DNA from: Desulfotomaculum copahuensis
GTDB taxonomy: Bacteria; Bacillota; Desulfotomaculia; Desulfotomaculales; Desulfovirgulaceae
NCBI RefSeq assembly: GCF_001655685.1
Contig: NZ_LYVF01000047.1
Coordinates: 62,001-126,000, forward strand
DNA length: 64,000 nucleotides
Direction of reading: 5' to 3'
Position numbers and translations under genes: made by a program. The first letter of the stretch is position 1. The number at the start of each line of letters is the position of its first letter. Positions 41,924 through 51,076 of this stretch are shown here, one piece after another. The notes beneath the pieces were generated by a model, which was given only the letters and a program-made list of their open reading frames with translations, was not told the origin of the DNA and ran no database searches.

Positions 41924-42045
41924 GCCGGCTGGCGTGGAGAAGAAAAAACACTCCCGGCGGGGAGCATGATGTGCTTTTGCGTTCTTCCTTCCTGCCGTCC
42001 TGCCCAGCATCTTTAATTTTTGGCGTCCAACCGGCCATATTTAAT
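41924..42045 (-). promoter_or_regulatory. Attenuator-like leader RNA of the TrpXYZ-like operon
   Basis: Between the promoter and the binding-protein gene lies about 140 bases of leader with a terminator hairpin (CTCCC-CGCC-GGGAG, plus positions 41951-41964) followed on the minus strand by a run of six Ts. The leader's 5' segment GGCCGGTTGG can pair with CCAGCCGGCC just before the ribosome site, enclosing the terminator. This suggests transcription attenuation or a riboswitch-like element; no known class was recognised. Confidence 0.6.
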
Positions 42046-42048
42046 ATT

Positions 42049-42077
42049 ATCCTAATCTAAGCCTGATTGCCTGTCAA
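42049..42077 (-). promoter_or_regulatory. Promoter of the TrpXYZ-like operon
   Basis: Minus strand TTGACA (42077-42072), 17-base spacer, TAGGAT (42054-42049). Confidence 0.75.
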
Positions 42078-42188
42078 TAACTTAACTCCGAACGGATTCG
42101 ATAAAAACTTCCGCTGACTATAAAGGAAAAGGCATGCCGGGCACGAAAATATAACTATAACCGCTTGCCGGAAAGGGGGCTTGATTTC

Positions 42189-43199
42189 GTGGGGGACGTG
42201 GTGGCGGCCGGAGCGCTGTTATCCGCGCAACTGGCTGTTCAGGTGCTGGATGTGCTGCCCGGTCCCTTGTTTGTGGTCGGGCCGGACGGGCGGCTGATCT
42301 ATGTCAACCGGGCGGCGGAAGCGGATCTGGGTGTCCGGCGGGAGAAGGTGCTCGGCCGTTTTTTGGCGGATGCTCTTTACGGCGGGGAAAAGTTCGATTT
42401 CCGGGGCAGGTACAGGAGCGCACTGCTCGAAACCGTCGAAACCGGCCGGGAGTTTTCCCTGCGTACCGTGGAAGTGAAAACTATTTTCAACCGCCTGCCG
42501 AAAACATATCTGGTGGATACATTTGTGCTGGCCGGTCCGGACGGGAAGATGCTGGGCGCTTGCGCCGCCTACCATGACGTATCACGGGACAGGCGCTTGT
42601 TGAAACAGGCTGTGATCAGCCGGCTGGCCAGCGCATCGGAACATTTTGAAACCATTTACGCATTTGCCGAAGCCATCGGGGCGCGTGATCTATATACCAT
42701 GGGCCATTCGGAAAAAGTGGCCGAGTACGCCCGGCTGATTGCGGACCAGCTGGGCCTGGACGATTCGGAGGTGGACCGGGCATACCTGTGCGGTATTGTT
42801 CATGATGTGGGTAAAATCGGCGTGCCGGAGGACATATTAAATAAACCGGGTCCGCTTTCCCCCGATGAATTTGCGCAAATAACCCATCATCCGGATATGG
42901 GGGCTACCATCCTGTCCCATATCAGCTGGCTGGAGGATGTAGTGCCGGTTATTATGGCCCATCATGAACGATATGACGGCAAAGGTTACCCGCGCGGCCT
43001 GCAGGGGGAGGAAATCCCCCTGTTAAGCCGTATTTTGGCTGTGGCCGACGCTTTCGACGCCATGACATCGGACCGCAGCTACCGCAAGGCGCTCCCCTTG
43101 AAAACAGCTTTGGATGAATTGCGGCGGGGAGCCGGTTGTCAGTTTGATCCGCGTGTAGTCGATGCTTTTTTGAGTATGCTCGACAATTATGAGAATTGA
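42189..43199 (+). CDS. PAS / HD-GYP domain protein (predicted c-di-GMP phosphodiesterase)
   Basis: 336 residues from GTG 42189 (AAAGGGGG ten bases upstream). A PAS domain (about 15-130: GPLFVVGPDGRLIYVNRAAE) is joined to an HD-GYP domain with GHSEKVAEYARLIA, GIVHDVGKIGVPEDIL, THHPDMG, MAHHERYDGKGYPRGL (HHE and GYP signatures) and ADAFDAMTSDRSYRKA. It probably hydrolyses cyclic di-GMP in response to a ligand or redox signal sensed by PAS. Divergent from the ABC importer. Confidence 0.9.
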   Translation: MGDVVAAGALLSAQLAVQVLDVLPGPLFVVGPDGRLIYVNRAAEADLGVRREKVLGRFLADALYGGEKFDFRGRYRSALLETVETGREFSLRTVEVKTIFNRLPKTYLVDTFVLAGPDGKMLGACAAYHDVSRDRRLLKQAVISRLASASEHFETIYAFAEAIGARDLYTMGHSEKVAEYARLIADQLGLDDSEVDRAYLCGIVHDVGKIGVPEDILNKPGPLSPDEFAQITHHPDMGATILSHISWLEDVVPVIMAHHERYDGKGYPRGLQGEEIPLLSRILAVADAFDAMTSDRSYRKALPLKTALDELRRGAGCQFDPRVVDAFLSMLDNYEN

Positions 43200-43264
43200 T
43201 ATTTTGAAGGTGCGGGCTGTGGCTGGTTGCATCCAAATCCATTTTAAGTTAACGGGGTGATTGT

Positions 43265-43837
43265 TTGTCACCGGTATGGCGTCTTTTTTGGGCGGTAAAT
43301 TTGCCGCCGGTGGCGCGTGCCGCGCTGGCGCAGGTACAGGCCGCGCTCAAGGAGGCCGGAGCCGACGTCAAATGGGTGGAGGCGGAAAACCTGCATTTAA
43401 CCATCCAGTTTTTGGGTGAAACGCCGGCGGGGCGGGTGCAGGCAATTGTCCGGGCGGTGCAGGACATGGTGGCCGTCGGCCCGTTCGGCCTGCACCTGTC
43501 CGGCCTGGGGGTTTTTTCCGGCCGGGACGGTCCGCGGGTGGTCTGGGCCGGCGTGCGCCAGGGCGGGGATTCGCTGGCGTCCCTGCACTGCCAGGTGGGG
43601 GAGGCCATGCGTCCCCTGGGTTATATTCCGGAAAAACGTTTTTCTCCGCATCTCACCCTGGCCCGCATCCGCTCCTCCCGGGGAGTGGCGGAGTTGATGC
43701 AACTGATTGCGGCACTGGCCGCAACGCATCTCGGCGACATTACCGTAAGTTCGGTGGACCTCATGCAAAGCGAGCTTTCCCGCCGCGGGCCGGTTTATAC
43801 CCTGCTTTCAAGCGTCCGTTTGCCCGGCGGGGTCTAA
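43265..43837 (+). CDS. thpR: RNA 2',3'-cyclic phosphodiesterase (2H family)
   Basis: 190 residues from TTG 43265 (GGGGTGA upstream). Two HxTx catalytic motifs, HLTIQFLG near 43-50 and HLTLARI near 129-135, and the N-terminal RLFWAVNLPP mark the LigT/ThpR family. It opens 2',3'-cyclic phosphate ends of RNA and has RNA-ligase relatives. Lies 65 bases after the HD-GYP gene; co-transcription is possible. Confidence 0.92.
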   Translation: MSPVWRLFWAVNLPPVARAALAQVQAALKEAGADVKWVEAENLHLTIQFLGETPAGRVQAIVRAVQDMVAVGPFGLHLSGLGVFSGRDGPRVVWAGVRQGGDSLASLHCQVGEAMRPLGYIPEKRFSPHLTLARIRSSRGVAELMQLIAALAATHLGDITVSSVDLMQSELSRRGPVYTLLSSVRLPGGV

Positions 43838-44033
43838 ATATCCGTCTCAACGCATATTTTTAAAAAAGTATGAATTCCGGCGAACGGGGAAGGAAAATTA
43901 TGATCATTGCCGTATATTATTAGTCAGCAACTATTGAAATATTTGACGGTTTTAGCCGGCCCGGTCATCGCCGGAAGGAGAACCCGTCTTACCGGCCGGC
44001 ATATTTTAAAATAACGAGGAAGGATAATCTTTT

Positions 44034-44645
44034 ATGTTAATACTGGCTATTAACGGCAGTCCCCGCGCCAGCGGCAGTACGGCCAAGCTTTTGCTGTCCA
44101 CGCAGGAGGTATTCACCACCGCCGGGGCTGAATTTGTCCTGCTGCAGGTTTCAGAGGCCCTGACCGCCCTGAAAACGCCTTATTGCGTGGTTTGTTCCAA
44201 TCCTTGCACCGGAAAATGCTATGCCGGTACACCGTTGGCCGGCATGCTTGCCCTGATGCGCCGGGCGGACGGCTTGCTTATCGGCAGTCCGGTTTACTTC
44301 AGTACAGTGTCCGCCCAGTTGAAGTCTTTTTGGGACCGCACCCGGCTGCTGCGCCGGGACAAGGCACTGGTTAACGTTGTCGGCGGTGCCCTGGCGGTGG
44401 GCGGGGCGCGGTTCGGCGGACAGGAAACCACCCTGCGGGCCATTCATGACATGATGCTTTGCCAGGGGATGACCGTTGTCGGAGATGGTTTTGGTGAAGA
44501 TGACGCCGGTCACCAGGGGGTGTGCGCCCAGGATCCGGCCGGCAGCGACAGCGAAGGAATCAAACGGGCGCAGGTGCTGGCCAGACGGGTGGCGGAGGTG
44601 GCCGGGGCCACCGCGGGGCTGCGTGCCCGCCTGCGGCGGACCTAG
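44034..44645 (+). CDS. NADPH-dependent FMN reductase / flavodoxin-fold oxidoreductase
   Basis: 203 residues. FMN-binding N-terminus LAINGSPRASGSTAKLL, the cysteine pattern CVVCSNPCTGKCYAG near 56-70 (close to the iron-sulfur flavoprotein cluster motif), and IGSPVYFSTVSAQLKSFWDR near 84-103. A redox enzyme using FMN, possibly with a small iron-sulfur cluster like methanogen Isf. The electron partner is unknown. ATG with AGGAAGGA upstream; a terminator follows. Confidence 0.85.
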   Translation: MLILAINGSPRASGSTAKLLLSTQEVFTTAGAEFVLLQVSEALTALKTPYCVVCSNPCTGKCYAGTPLAGMLALMRRADGLLIGSPVYFSTVSAQLKSFWDRTRLLRRDKALVNVVGGALAVGGARFGGQETTLRAIHDMMLCQGMTVVGDGFGEDDAGHQGVCAQDPAGSDSEGIKRAQVLARRVAEVAGATAGLRARLRRT

Positions 44646-44652
44646 CACGGTT

Positions 44653-44686
44653 CACCCCCGGCTATGCTTTCGCCGGGGGTTTTTGT
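44653..44686 (+). terminator. Terminator after the FMN reductase gene
   Basis: ACCCCCGGC / GCCGGGGGT stem around a short loop, followed by TTTTTG. It ends 13 bases before the dgt start. Confidence 0.8.
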
Positions 44687-44699
44687 TGGGGGGGAGCGC

Positions 44700-45704
44700 A
44701 TGCATATCCGCCTGCTAACGGAAGAGCTGGAAAAGAAGCTGTTATCACCGTTTGCCTGCTGCAGCGCGGACAGCCGGGGACGTCTGACTCCGGAGGAACC
44801 ATGCCTGGTGCGGACGGTTTTTCAGCGGGACCGGGATCGTATTATTCATTCCAAAAGTTTTCGCCGTTTAAAGGACAAAACTCAGGTTTTCATCATCCCG
44901 GAAGGGGATCATTACCGTACGCGGTTAACTCACACCCTGGAGGTGGCCCAGATTTCCCGTACTGTTGCCAAGGCGCTGCGCTTAAATGAGGATCTCACCG
45001 AGGCCATCGCCCTGGGGCATGATTTGGGACATACGCCTTTCGGACACGCCGGCGAGGAAGCTTTGAACGAGGTCTACGCTCCCGGCTTCCGGCATAATGA
45101 ACAGAGCCTGCGGGTGGTGGACGAATTGGAGGGCGGGCGGGGATTGAACCTGACCCGGGAAGTGCGGGACGGTATATTGAATCATACCGGACCGGACATC
45201 CCGTTGACCCTGGAGGGACAGACGGTGAAAATCTGCGACCGGGTGGCTTATCTCAATCATGACATCGACGATGCCATCCGGGGCGGCATTCTGGATCCGG
45301 CGGACTTACCGGACGCATGTCTGGCAGTACTGGGACATACGCATCGTGAACGGATCAACAACATGGTGCTGGATATAATCAACAACAGTTGGGGGAAACC
45401 CTTGATCAGCATGAGTCCGGCTTTTCTGGAAGCCACCGGCTGTTTGCGCACTTATATGTTTGAGCGCGTATACATCGGTTCCAGCGCTAAAAAGGAAGAA
45501 AACAAAGCCCGTCAGGTGGTGCAATACCTTTTTGATTATTTCACCTGCCACCCCGGCGCCATGCCGCCGGAACAACGGCAAAGGGCGGAAAAAACCGGCG
45601 TGGAGAGGGCGGTCTGTGATTATGTGGCCGGCATGACGGATCATTTCGCCATTGCCCAGTTTGCACGGTTATTTATTCCCCGGGCATTTTCCATGCCTTA
45701 TTAG
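44700..45704 (+). CDS. dgt: dGTP triphosphohydrolase-like HD protein
   Basis: 334 residues from ATG 44700 (GGGGGGAG upstream). HD motifs: FRRLKDKTQVFI, HYRTRLTHTLEVAQISR (His), IALGHDLGHTPFGHAGEEAL (HD) and RVAYLNHDIDDA (Asp). The family splits dNTPs to nucleoside and triphosphate. In Clostridia and Bacilli this gene commonly precedes dnaG and sigA, as here. Confidence 0.93.
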   Translation: MHIRLLTEELEKKLLSPFACCSADSRGRLTPEEPCLVRTVFQRDRDRIIHSKSFRRLKDKTQVFIIPEGDHYRTRLTHTLEVAQISRTVAKALRLNEDLTEAIALGHDLGHTPFGHAGEEALNEVYAPGFRHNEQSLRVVDELEGGRGLNLTREVRDGILNHTGPDIPLTLEGQTVKICDRVAYLNHDIDDAIRGGILDPADLPDACLAVLGHTHRERINNMVLDIINNSWGKPLISMSPAFLEATGCLRTYMFERVYIGSSAKKEENKARQVVQYLFDYFTCHPGAMPPEQRQRAEKTGVERAVCDYVAGMTDHFAIAQFARLFIPRAFSMPY

Positions 45705-45849
45705 GCGCTTGCGTCATCAGGATGACACAAAAATTGTCGACAGTGGAGAAGGATAATTCTATAGTGACAGCGAATATCAAAAAGACAGGTGATTACAGCG
45801 GCTTGTCTACTTCTGCATCCCGTACTGCCTCTTTTTCGCGGGTGATATC

Positions 45850-47634
45850 ATGGGCGGACTGATTCCGGAAGAGATCATTGAAACCGTCCGTCTGCACACC
45901 GACATAGTGCAGGTGGTGGGTGAATATGTTCATCTGGAGAGAAAAGGGAAGAACTACAGCGGGTTTTGTCCTTTCCATCAGGAAAAGGATCCTTCCTTTA
46001 CCGTCAGTCCGGACAGGCAAATCTTTCATTGTTTTGGCTGCGGGACCGGGGGTAATGTCTTCAAGTTTTTAATGCTGGCTGAAAGTCTTACTTTTCCGGA
46101 GGCGGTGCGGCAGTTGGCCGCCCGGTGCGGTGTGCCGGTGCCCGAAACGGCCGTTCATTCCGGAAAGGCACGCCGGCAGGAGCGGGCCTGGCTGGTCAAC
46201 GGCATGGCCCGGGATTTTTACCGTCACCTGTTGCTGCACCGGCCGGAAGGCCGGGCGGCACGTGACTATCTGGCCGGGCGCGGGCTGTCCCCCGGGGTGC
46301 AGGAGAGTTATCAACTTGGCTACGCCCCGCCGGAATGGAACGGGTTGACAAGGTTTTTGACTGCCCGCAATTGCACACCGGAGGAACTAATCGAACTGGG
46401 TTTGGCCATGCCGGGTAAGCGCGGCTGTTACGACCGCTTTCGCGACCGGATCATTTTTCCGATCTGGGACGCCCGGGGGCGGGTGATTGGTTTTGGCGGA
46501 CGGGTGCTCGGTGACGGTGCGCCCAAATACCTGAATACGGCTGAAACGCCGGTCTTTAGCAAAAGCCATGTTCTTTACGGCCTGCATCTGGCCCGGCCGG
46601 CCATTCAGCAACAGGGGTTTGCCGTGATGATGGAAGGTTACATGGACGTTATTGCCGCGCACCAGTTTGGCGTCTCCAATGCCGTGGCCTCTTTGGGTAC
46701 CAGTCTCACCGGCGGGCAGATTGAGTTATTGAAGCGTTACACCGCCAATGTGGTAATCGCCTATGACGCCGATGCGGCCGGGCAGTCCGCCGCCTTGCGG
46801 GGAATGGAACTGCTGCTGCAGGCTGATTGCCGGGTAAAAGTGGCCACTGTTCCGGAAGGGAAGGATCCCGATGACTTCCTGCGCCGGTACGGTGCCGCCG
46901 GATGGCGGGATTTGTTGTCCCGCGCCGAGCCTTTGCTGGAATACAGGTTGCGCCGCGGTATGGCTAGAGGTGACGATACCGACCGGTTGCTACAGGAGGT
47001 GTTGCCCGGTCTGGCCCGCGCCGGCGAGGTGGAGCAGGAGGAAGGTATTCGCCTGCTGGCCGCCCGCTTAAGCCTGAGTTGGGAAACGGTAAAGAATGCA
47101 TTGGGTCGATATTTGGACGAACAGGGAAAAAAATGGTCAAATCCGGATAAAATTGCTAAAAATACGCATAATATAATTAAAAGCAAGCCGCGGACGGATG
47201 CCATTCACCGTTCCGAACAGGCACTGATCAGTTGCATTGCCCGGGAACCGTCACTGATTGTGGCAGTACGCCGGGAATTGGGTGCTTGGGAGCCCCGGGA
47301 CGAAGTCCTGCGTGCAATATATCAATTATTATGCCGGGATGGTACAGGCACCAGTCCGGATGCCTGGATGGACCGGCTTGAAGATGCAGGTCAACAACTT
47401 TTAAGCCGTCTGCTGCTGACTGGAAACTCCGGTGCAGAACCGGCGGAAATCCTGCCCGGCCTGATTGAAACAGTGAAAAAAAGAACCAGGCAGGAGCAAA
47501 AAATGCATTTGATGCAGGAACTGGCGGAAGCGGAAAGAATGCAAGACCGGGAGCGCATCAACTGCATTCTGGAAAAATTAAATCATATTTTAGGAAGAGA
47601 TGCCGGGAGGCCTCATAGAGAGGGGGAAAGCTGA
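45850..47634 (+). CDS. dnaG: DNA primase
   Basis: 594 residues. CHC2 zinc finger: [13 protein letters not shown] (Cys40, His43) and CFGCG (Cys62, Cys65). The TOPRIM core begins near 258 with [14 protein letters not shown] (catalytic Glu) and [14 protein letters not shown]. The C-terminal helicase-binding domain (450-594) is more divergent. GGTGATATC precedes the ATG. It primes replication with DnaB-type helicase, and is upstream of sigA as in the classic macromolecular synthesis operon. Confidence 0.95.
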   Translation: MGGLIPEEIIETVRLHTDIVQVVGEYVHLERKGKNYSGFCPFHQEKDPSFTVSPDRQIFHCFGCGTGGNVFKFLMLAESLTFPEAVRQLAARCGVPVPETAVHSGKARRQERAWLVNGMARDFYRHLLLHRPEGRAARDYLAGRGLSPGVQESYQLGYAPPEWNGLTRFLTARNCTPEELIELGLAMPGKRGCYDRFRDRIIFPIWDARGRVIGFGGRVLGDGAPKYLNTAETPVFSKSHVLYGLHLARPAIQQQGFAVMMEGYMDVIAAHQFGVSNAVASLGTSLTGGQIELLKRYTANVVIAYDADAAGQSAALRGMELLLQADCRVKVATVPEGKDPDDFLRRYGAAGWRDLLSRAEPLLEYRLRRGMARGDDTDRLLQEVLPGLARAGEVEQEEGIRLLAARLSLSWETVKNALGRYLDEQGKKWSNPDKIAKNTHNIIKSKPRTDAIHRSEQALISCIAREPSLIVAVRRELGAWEPRDEVLRAIYQLLCRDGTGTSPDAWMDRLEDAGQQLLSRLLLTGNSGAEPAEILPGLIETVKKRTRQEQKMHLMQELAEAERMQDRERINCILEKLNHILGRDAGRPHREGES

Positions 47635-47635
47635 C

Positions 47636-48727
47636 ATGAGGGAAGAATCCGGGGTCGATTGCGTAAAAGAGCTGATTGAAAAAGGCAAAAAACGGGGCAC
47701 GCTCACCTACAGTGAAATTATGGACAGCTTGCAGGGAACCGACTTGACGCCGGAGCAAATCGACGACATTTATGAAAAACTGACCGGCATGGGGATAGAG
47801 GTGGTTCCTGAAGTGCCCGATATAGAAAATATGGAAGCGGCTGTGCTTGAAACCGGCGAGGAAGAGACGGAAGTGGATTTGAGCGTACCGGAGGGTATAG
47901 GTATTGACGACCCGGTGCGTATGTACCTCAAGGAAATCGGCCGGGTGCCCTTGTTGACCCCTGAAGAAGAGGTGGAACTGGCCAAGCGCATGGAGCAGGG
48001 CGATGATGAAGCCAAGCGCCGTCTGGCCGAGGCCAACCTGCGGTTGGTGGTTAGTATCGCCAAGCGGTACGTGGGCCGGGGAATGCTTTTTCTGGATCTG
48101 ATCCAGGAGGGTAATCTTGGTCTGATTAAAGCGGTGGAAAAATTCGACTACCGCAAAGGATACAAGTTCAGCACATATGCCACCTGGTGGATCCGCCAGG
48201 CCATCACCCGGGCTATCGCCGATCAGGCCAGGACCATTCGCATACCGGTGCATATGGTGGAAACGATCAACAAATTAATTCGTGTTTCCCGGCAACTGTT
48301 GCAGGAATTGGGACGGGATCCTTCCGCCGAGGAAATTGCCGGGGAGATGAACATTTCCGAAGACAAGGTGCGGGAAATCATGAAGATCGCCCAGGAACCG
48401 GTTTCCCTGGAAACCCCCATTGGTGAAGAGGAAGATTCCCATCTGGGTGATTTCATCCCTGATCACGAAACCAGGGCGCCGGCTGAAGAAGCCTCCTTCA
48501 CCCTGTTGCGGGAGCAACTGGATGATGTATTGAAAACACTGACCGACCGGGAGCAAAAAGTATTGCGCCTGCGCTTCGGACTGGATGACGGCCGGGCCCG
48601 GACACTGGAGGAGGTCGGTCAGAAGTTCGGGGTAACCCGGGAGCGGATCCGGCAAATCGAGGCCAAAACCTTGCGTAAGCTGCGTCATCCCAGTCGCAGT
48701 AAAAAGTTGAAAGACTATCTGGACTAA
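47636..48727 (+). CDS. sigA: RNA polymerase principal sigma factor SigA (RpoD)
   Basis: 363 residues from ATG 47636 (AGAGGGGG upstream), a Bacillus-type short SigA. Region 1.1 ([17 protein letters not shown]), region 1.2 ([20 protein letters not shown]), region 2 ([20 protein letters not shown] then [19 protein letters not shown]), region 3 and region 4 ([30 protein letters not shown]) are complete. It directs the TTGACA/TATAAT promoters noted in this window. Confidence 0.97.
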   Translation: MREESGVDCVKELIEKGKKRGTLTYSEIMDSLQGTDLTPEQIDDIYEKLTGMGIEVVPEVPDIENMEAAVLETGEEETEVDLSVPEGIGIDDPVRMYLKEIGRVPLLTPEEEVELAKRMEQGDDEAKRRLAEANLRLVVSIAKRYVGRGMLFLDLIQEGNLGLIKAVEKFDYRKGYKFSTYATWWIRQAITRAIADQARTIRIPVHMVETINKLIRVSRQLLQELGRDPSAEEIAGEMNISEDKVREIMKIAQEPVSLETPIGEEEDSHLGDFIPDHETRAPAEEASFTLLREQLDDVLKTLTDREQKVLRLRFGLDDGRARTLEEVGQKFGVTRERIRQIEAKTLRKLRHPSRSKKLKDYLD

Positions 48728-48824
48728 AAACGCGCCCCGGTGTTTTTCTCCGTCCCGGATGTCCGCCCGGCAGCCGGGCGGGGACGAAATAACAGGGAAA
48801 GATATTGACCGGGGCGACGTTTTT
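48727..48824 (+). terminator. Composite sigA terminator overlapping the tRNA promoter
   Basis: Left arm 48727-48741 pairs with right arm 48808-48823 (15 bp with one bulged base), enclosing a second GC-rich hairpin (about 48770-48788). The right arm ends in TTTTT. It starts at the sigA stop codon region and its right arm includes the -35/spacer of the following promoter. Confidence 0.65.
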
Positions 48825-48833
48825 ATGTATAAT
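48805..48833 (+). promoter_or_regulatory. Strong promoter for the tRNA cluster
   Basis: TTGACC, 17-base spacer, perfect TATAAT; sixteen bases before the first tRNA. Confidence 0.88.
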
Positions 48834-48848
48834 AAAAGTCGCGACCGT

Positions 48849-48923
48849 TCCTCGATAGCTCAACGGTAGAGCAACCGGCTGTTAACCGGTAGGTTGCAGG
48901 TTCGAATCCTGCTCGGGGAGCCA
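48849..48923 (+). tRNA. tRNA-Asn (GTT)
   Basis: Acceptor TCCTCGA pairs with TCGGGGA; anticodon stem ACCGG/CCGGT with loop CTGTTAA; T-loop GTTCGAATC; encoded CCA. Confidence 0.95.
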
Positions 48924-48926
48924 CGT

Positions 48927-49001
48927 GGGCCTATAGCTCAACGGTAGAGCATCCGGCTCATAACCGGCTGGTTCCAGGTTCGAATCCTGGTGGGCCCACC
49001 A
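48927..49001 (+). tRNA. tRNA with CAT anticodon (elongator Met, or Ile2)
   Basis: Acceptor GGGCCTA pairs with TGGGCCC; anticodon loop CTCATAA; T-loop GTTCGAATC; encoded CCA. It is not an initiator tRNA (first pair is G-C). The loop CTCATAA also fits lysidine-modified tRNA-Ile, so amino-acid identity is open. Confidence 0.9.
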
Positions 49002-49134
49002 GAACAGAGGTCAGATGTCGGAGGACGGAAATCAGAACAGAGGTAAGAGGCCGGAAGTCAGAAGTAGTCACGCGCTGGCCGGAACATTTTTCTTGCGGAC
49101 GCATTCCGACTTCCGAATTCTGACGACTGTTACC
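49002..49134. repeat. Degenerate 7-base repeats in the tRNA spacer
   Basis: 49007-49070 reads as units like GAGGTCA, GATGTCG, GAGGACG, GAAATCA; the reverse complement of 49100-49125 reads GTCGTCA, GAATTCG, GAAGTCG. The two groups are inverted and could form an imperfect hairpin. Confidence 0.55.
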
Positions 49135-49210
49135 GGCCCCATGGTCAAGCGGTCTAAGACACCGCCCTTTCACGGCGGTAACCCGGGTTCGAATCCCGGT
49201 GGGGTCACCA
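49135..49210 (+). tRNA. tRNA-Glu (TTC)
   Basis: Acceptor GGCCCCA/TGGGGTC, anticodon loop CTTTCAC, T-loop GTTCGAATC, encoded CCA. Confidence 0.95.
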
Positions 49211-49211
49211 C

Positions 49212-49287
49212 GGGAGCATAGCTCAGCCGGGAGAGCGCCTGCCTTACAAGCAGGAGGTCACAGGTTCGATCCCTGTTGCTCCCACCA
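49212..49287 (+). tRNA. tRNA-Val (TAC)
   Basis: Acceptor GGGAGCA/TGCTCCC, anticodon stem CTTGC-type GCCTGCC region with loop CTTACAA, T-loop GTTCGATCC, encoded CCA. One base after tRNA-Glu. Confidence 0.95.
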
Positions 49288-49294
49288 ATTATTT

Positions 49295-49326
49295 AAAAAA
49301 GCCCTGTTTAGCGGGGCTTTTTTTTG
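49295..49326 (+). terminator. Terminator of the tRNA cluster
   Basis: AAAAAGCCCTG / CGGGGCTTTTT stem with TTTAG loop and a run of nine Ts. Confidence 0.88.
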
Positions 49327-49465
49327 ATCGGGAGGGCCGTCCGCAGGTCCTTTCCGTTGTACAGCTATTTCGCACCATATTTACTGCTTTAAAATGATCT
49401 TGTTTCCGGTAACGGCTTAAAATCCCCTTTAATAAGATAATAAAAATTTTAAAGGGGAAATTGAA

Positions 49466-50911
49466 ATGACTGCCTGTATTGAACACAGGTTCCCCGGCTT
49501 TACATCCGGCACAATGATCAGCAATGAAGAGTTGTGCACCACCGGCAGCGATCACGCCGTAATTACCTGGGTCACCTCGCAGCCTTGTCCGGTGATCACA
49601 GTATATATCGGGGAGGATCCGGCACAGTTAACCGGGATGACTGCCGTTTCAAATTCCAGGTACCACCAGGTGGAGTTGACCGGGTTAAAACCTGGTACGC
49701 AATACTGGTATCAGGTGGAGAGTGGTGGTGCCAGAGGCCCTTTGAATCTGTTCCAGACACTGCCGGTACCGGAGGGGATGTACCTCTTCAGTTTTGCAGT
49801 AATCAGCGACACGCATATTCCTGCCGGGAATATTCTGGATGATGCCAATAAATTATATTTCGGCAAACTCAGTGAATATGCCGATGTTCTGATGGCGCAA
49901 TCAATTACGGACGTTAAAAAAAGAAAAGTCGACCTGGTGGTGTTTACGGGCGATCTTACCGATACGGCCAGGCGGACGCAATACTTGAAATTGCGCAATC
50001 AACTGTTGCCCCGTCTGGGTGACACACCTCGCTATTTGTGCATCGGCAACCATGATAAATTTACGAATTACGGAGGCGTGGGGGAGCGGGGGTTTACCGA
50101 ATATTTAACCGGAGGAAAGCCGGCTTGTCAAAGTGCGGTTTTTGGTGAGCGTCAGTTTGTCATGCTTGATTCCTGCCGGCAAAATGATAACTGGGGGCAT
50201 TTGGATGACGGGCAGTTGTGCTGGTTGGAAAGCGTATTGGGTATGAACGGCGGCCGCCCGGTATTTATTTTTCTGCACCATCCGTGCAATGGTTTCGATC
50301 TCTGGTTTGGTTTAAAAAACCACCGGGATTTTAAAAAAATAATCAAAAGATATCCGTCTGTACAGGGTGTTTTTTGCGGACATATGCACCGCAACAGGGT
50401 GACCACGGACCGGCTGATTGCGGGATACGTCCCTTTTGTGGAAATACCGGCCACCGTGCAGTTCCCGTGCGCCTACGGGGTGATCAAAGTATATGAACAA
50501 GGTTTTGAATATAGCTCATACAAAGTAGGCAGGCTTGATTTGTCTGAAATGTCCCGGGAACGGTTTATTCTGAAGAACGGCGGCAAGGCGATATTTTCCC
50601 GGTACAGTTTCGGCGGTATGGCCGACCGCAGCTTTGCTCTTTATAACGGCCGGATGTACCGCCCGAAGCTTTATGAGTTGTCTGTAACGCTGGAGGATCA
50701 AAAGGCTGTCAAGCTGTTTACGGATGCGCAACTGCATGATGGAGCCAGTCTGGCCCCTTTCGAACCTGGCCGGACCAGGGTGCTCCTAGGGCGCTTTCAA
50801 TCGCTGCGCGCGGCCCGCCTGATGCAAAAACAAAAATTATCGCTTTATAACGTGAATATTCAAATCAAAGAAGAAGGCAGTCATGAATCGTCCATAACCA
50901 TCAAGGAGTGA
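49466..50911 (+). CDS. Metallophosphoesterase with N-terminal fibronectin-like domain
   Basis: 481 residues, no signal peptide. Residues 20-95 form a purple-acid-phosphatase N-domain-like (FN3-type) module (HAVITWVTSQPCPVITVYIG, LKPGTQYWYQVESG). The calcineurin-like catalytic domain follows: SDTHIPAG, VVFTGDLTDTA, CIGNHDKF, IFLHHPCNG and FCGHMHRNR. The last 80 residues resemble a SPOR-like repeat (RTRVLLGRFQSLRAARLMQK). Predicted metal-dependent phosphoesterase; substrate unknown. It has GGGGAAATTGAA upstream of the ATG; single gene. Confidence 0.85.
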   Translation: MTACIEHRFPGFTSGTMISNEELCTTGSDHAVITWVTSQPCPVITVYIGEDPAQLTGMTAVSNSRYHQVELTGLKPGTQYWYQVESGGARGPLNLFQTLPVPEGMYLFSFAVISDTHIPAGNILDDANKLYFGKLSEYADVLMAQSITDVKKRKVDLVVFTGDLTDTARRTQYLKLRNQLLPRLGDTPRYLCIGNHDKFTNYGGVGERGFTEYLTGGKPACQSAVFGERQFVMLDSCRQNDNWGHLDDGQLCWLESVLGMNGGRPVFIFLHHPCNGFDLWFGLKNHRDFKKIIKRYPSVQGVFCGHMHRNRVTTDRLIAGYVPFVEIPATVQFPCAYGVIKVYEQGFEYSSYKVGRLDLSEMSRERFILKNGGKAIFSRYSFGGMADRSFALYNGRMYRPKLYELSVTLEDQKAVKLFTDAQLHDGASLAPFEPGRTRVLLGRFQSLRAARLMQKQKLSLYNVNIQIKEEGSHESSITIKE

Positions 50912-51076
50912 AGGATCTCCGGGTGAAAAAAAATACTTTCACAAATGCTTCCTTTATCTGTTTTCAGGTATAAAAATGTGTTAAACTTAAAGTAAATGAA
51001 CCGTTGCGGGAATGGCTGATCCCGGACGGCCCCTGGTTCCGTCCGGACGGGTGGTTGGTCAAGGGGAGTGAAACGA

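Noticed and set aside
41733-42038. Trp leader peptide for the TrpXYZ-like operon
   Set aside because: The frame has a single Trp codon and runs past the terminator into the gene; it does not look like a classical leader peptide.
49007-49070. CRISPR-like array in the tRNA spacer
   Set aside because: Units are only seven bases, degenerate and without unique spacers.
48958-49173. Minus-strand frame ending in a GFEPGTSRL-like peptide
   Set aside because: This is the well-known artefact of translating tRNA T-arm sequence.
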